Source: Clostridiales bacterium (GTDB lineage Bacteria > Bacillota_A > Clostridia > Oscillospirales > Oscillospiraceae). Taken from it: a stretch of DNA of 34,784 bases. The notes under the pieces were generated by a model. It saw only the letters and a program-made list of their open reading frames with translations. It was not told where the DNA came from and made no database searches. Numbering within the stretch: position 1 is the first letter of the stretch; every line of letters starts with the position of its first letter. The stretch is taken from NCBI GenBank assembly GCA_014799485.1, contig JAAVHY010000027.1, positions 1 to 34,784 of the forward strand. The letters run 5' to 3'. Both the position numbers and the translations under genes were made by a program. This document shows, piece after piece, positions 33,099-34,784 of this stretch.

Positions 33099-34516
33099 AA
33101 ACCATGTACGGGCGGCAGTTCGCCACCATGGTGAGCATGGTGCTGCTGTCCTTCCTCATGCTGGGCGCCTCCTTCGCCACGCTGAGCTACCAGTACACCA
33201 TCCGGGACAAGAAGGACACCCTGGAGCGCAACGCCAAGTACATCGCCCAGTTCACCTCCGACTCGGTGAACAGCGGGGGCGGCGAGGTGTGGCAGACCCC
33301 CGCTTTCCAGAATTACCTCAACTCGGTGGCCCTGGTGTCCGACTCCCACATCATCGTGGCCACCCCGGAAGGGGTCGTCGTCTACGCCACCCGGGGCGGA
33401 AACGCCCTGCCCGCCCTGCAGTACGCCTCCCTGCCCCAGCAGACGGTGGATGAAATCGTAGACGGCTCCTCCATGGGCATGACCACCCTGGGCGGGCTGT
33501 ACGGCGAGGCCCGCTACCTGGTGGGCCTGCCCATCACCAACGCGGCCGGGCACCTCCAGGGCCTGGTGCTGGTGTCCGCCTCCGCGTCCAACATCAGCGG
33601 GGTGTGGCGGGATTTGTCCGCCATCCTGCTGGTCACCGCCCTGGCGGTCATCCTCATCGCCGCCATCATCAGCTCGGTGACCAGTATGCGCCAGTCCCAG
33701 CCCATCAAGGAGATCGCCGCCGCCGCCCGGCAGTTCGGCCTGGGCCAGCTGGACGTGCGGGTGGACGTGGGCAGCCGCAGGGACGAGGTGGGCGAGCTGG
33801 CCGAGGCGTTCAACGCCATGGCCGACTCCCTGTCCAAGAGCGAGCAGCGCAGGAGCGAATTCATCGCCAACGTATCTCATGAGCTCAAGACCCCCATGAC
33901 CACCATCGCCGGCTTTGCCGACGGCATCCTGGACGGCACCATCCCCCCGGACCAGGAGCGGCACTACCTGGAGATCATCTCCTCCGAGACCCGCCGCCTG
34001 TCCCGGCTGGTGCGCTCCATGCTGGACCTGTCCCGGCTGCAGTCCGACGAGCGGGCCGCCCAGCAGCAGTTCGACATCTGTGAGACCATGATCCGCTCAC
34101 TGGTCACCCTGGAGCGCAAGGTGAACGCCAAGAGCCTGGAGGTGGACGCCCAGCTCCCCGACGAACCCATCCCCGTCTGGGGCGACCAGGACGCCATCAC
34201 CCAGGTGTGCTACAACCTGCTGGACAACGCCATCAAGTTCTCCAGGGAGGGGGGCGTGCTGGGCCTGAGCGTCACCGCCAAGGGGGCCAAGGCCACCGTC
34301 ACCATCAGCAACCAGGGGGACACCATCCCCCCCGAGGAGCAGCAGCTCATCTTCGACCGCTTCCACAAGACCGACCACTCCCGCAGCGCCGACCGGGACG
34401 GGGTGGGCCTGGGCCTGTATATCGTCAAAACCATCCTCAACAGCCACAAGGAGAACATCGTGTGCACCAGCGAGGACGGAGTGACCAAATTCGTGTTCAC
34501 GCTCACCAGAGCGTAG
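33095..34516 (+). CDS. Membrane sensor histidine kinase
   Basis: The 473-residue kinase partners the response regulator before it. Layout: membrane segment 1 (about 9-31), an extracytoplasmic sensor of roughly 140 residues (32-173) with a PAS/CACHE-like strand pattern (SHIIVATPEGVVVYATRGG), membrane segment 2 (about 174-196), HAMP (about 197-250), HisKA with phospho-acceptor H262 in NVSHELKTP, and HATPase_c with N-box NLLDNAIKFSREGG, then G-box GVGLGLYIVKT near 440. Translation probably starts at TTG 33095, overlapping the regulator stop (TTGA), since GAGGTGA lies 10 bases before it. ATG 33104 is an alternative with a site 19 bases away. The unusual start may keep kinase levels below those of the regulator. 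Confidence 0.95.
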   Translation: MKTMYGRQFATMVSMVLLSFLMLGASFATLSYQYTIRDKKDTLERNAKYIAQFTSDSVNSGGGEVWQTPAFQNYLNSVALVSDSHIIVATPEGVVVYATRGGNALPALQYASLPQQTVDEIVDGSSMGMTTLGGLYGEARYLVGLPITNAAGHLQGLVLVSASASNISGVWRDLSAILLVTALAVILIAAIISSVTSMRQSQPIKEIAAAARQFGLGQLDVRVDVGSRRDEVGELAEAFNAMADSLSKSEQRRSEFIANVSHELKTPMTTIAGFADGILDGTIPPDQERHYLEIISSETRRLSRLVRSMLDLSRLQSDERAAQQQFDICETMIRSLVTLERKVNAKSLEVDAQLPDEPIPVWGDQDAITQVCYNLLDNAIKFSREGGVLGLSVTAKGAKATVTISNQGDTIPPEEQQLIFDRFHKTDHSRSADRDGVGLGLYIVKTILNSHKENIVCTSEDGVTKFVFTLTRA

Positions 34517-34532
34517 GAAAGGGGTGCCTCCA

Positions 34533-34784
34533 TTGGACAACTATCTCTCCCACCGCTGGCCCAAGGGGCCCGGCGTTCAGCCGCCCCCGGTGCCCGTTTA
34601 TACGGCGGTCCGGCCTGCCCCCGCGAAGCGCAAGCGCTCCCCGCGGCGCTGGATTGTGCCCGTGGTGTGTATTGTGCTGGTGCTGGCCGTGCTGGGCGGC
34701 ATCAGCTTCTGGGCGGTGAACGGGATTATGGGCCTGCTCAGCAGCGTCCAGCTGCCCGACAGCCCCGACGACCCGCCCCGGCAC
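34533..34784 (+). CDS. Membrane-anchored protein, N-terminal part (possibly HtrA-type protease)
   Basis: The frame is open from TTG 34533 to the window edge (84 codons). AAAGGGG lies 8 bases before the TTG, and the kinase stop is 16 bases upstream, so it belongs to the two-component operon. The visible part is a Pro-rich basic cytoplasmic head (KGPGVQPPPVPVYTAVRPA, then KRKRSPRRW), one hydrophobic span (about residues 42-60) and a small outer start ending in SPDDPPRH. In related Clostridia the gene after such a kinase is often a trypsin-like HtrA/DegP protease with just this kind of N-terminus. That is inference from context, because no protease motif is inside the window. Confidence 0.7.
   Translation, partial: MDNYLSHRWPKGPGVQPPPVPVYTAVRPAPAKRKRSPRRWIVPVVCIVLVLAVLGGISFWAVNGIMGLLSSVQLPDSPDDPPRH

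Overview
The window looks like a chromosomal segment of a GC-rich, low-oxygen gut-type member of the Clostridia, most likely Oscillospiraceae (a Flavonifractor / Pseudoflavonifractor / Lawsonibacter-like genome). This rests on strong AGGAGG-type ribosome binding sites, TTGACA/TATAAT-type promoters with 17-base spacers, an SLH-anchored surface protein, a SpoVT/AbrB remnant, and the gene set (U32 peptidase next to MltG, SfsA next to an FUSC-like membrane protein, PsuK/PsuG, a TrpXYZ-type ABC transporter). The genus is an inference; no rRNA is present.

Positions 1-450 hold the end of a DUF4143-type ATPase gene and a two-way terminator. Positions 452-16669 (minus strand) are one uninterrupted gene for a secreted protein of 5405 residues: signal peptide, cysteine-rich head, beta-helix-like stretch, thousands of residues of alternating immunoglobulin-like MBG, YGD and YDG modules, a Ser/Thr-rich linker and three C-terminal SLH repeats. 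It has its own promoter. Long open frames opposite it are codon-aligned shadows, not genes.

Positions 16.8-20.8 kb hold a broken spoVT-like gene, a two-gene minus-strand operon (FUSC-like membrane protein, SfsA), a DUF1643 gene, two intergenic palindromic repeats, and a four-gene cassette (DUF6442-like membrane protein, XRE repressor, small membrane protein, PH-like protein). The cassette is driven by a near-consensus promoter overlapped by two identical palindromic operators 33 bases apart. Positions 20.8-26 kb (minus strand) carry a pseudouridine salvage operon, in which the kinase has its own DNA-binding domain and a palindrome sits on the promoter -10 box, and a three-gene ABC importer with a lipoprotein binding protein and a structured leader.

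Positions 26-34.8 kb (mostly plus strand) carry a WecG/TagA glycosyltransferase, a DJ-1/PfpI protein overlapping 5-formyltetrahydrofolate cyclo-ligase, a 59-residue Cys/Gly/Asn-rich membrane microprotein on the minus strand, mltG overlapping a U32 peptidase, a CDF metal exporter, and an OmpR-type two-component pair followed by a membrane protein cut by the window end. Several of these act at the cell envelope: peptidoglycan processing, surface glycopolymer synthesis, S-layer-type display and envelope sensing.

The best candidates for something undescribed are the giant modular surface protein, the Cys-rich microprotein, the self-regulated four-gene cassette, the kinase/operator arrangement in front of psuK, and two families of intergenic palindromic repeats.
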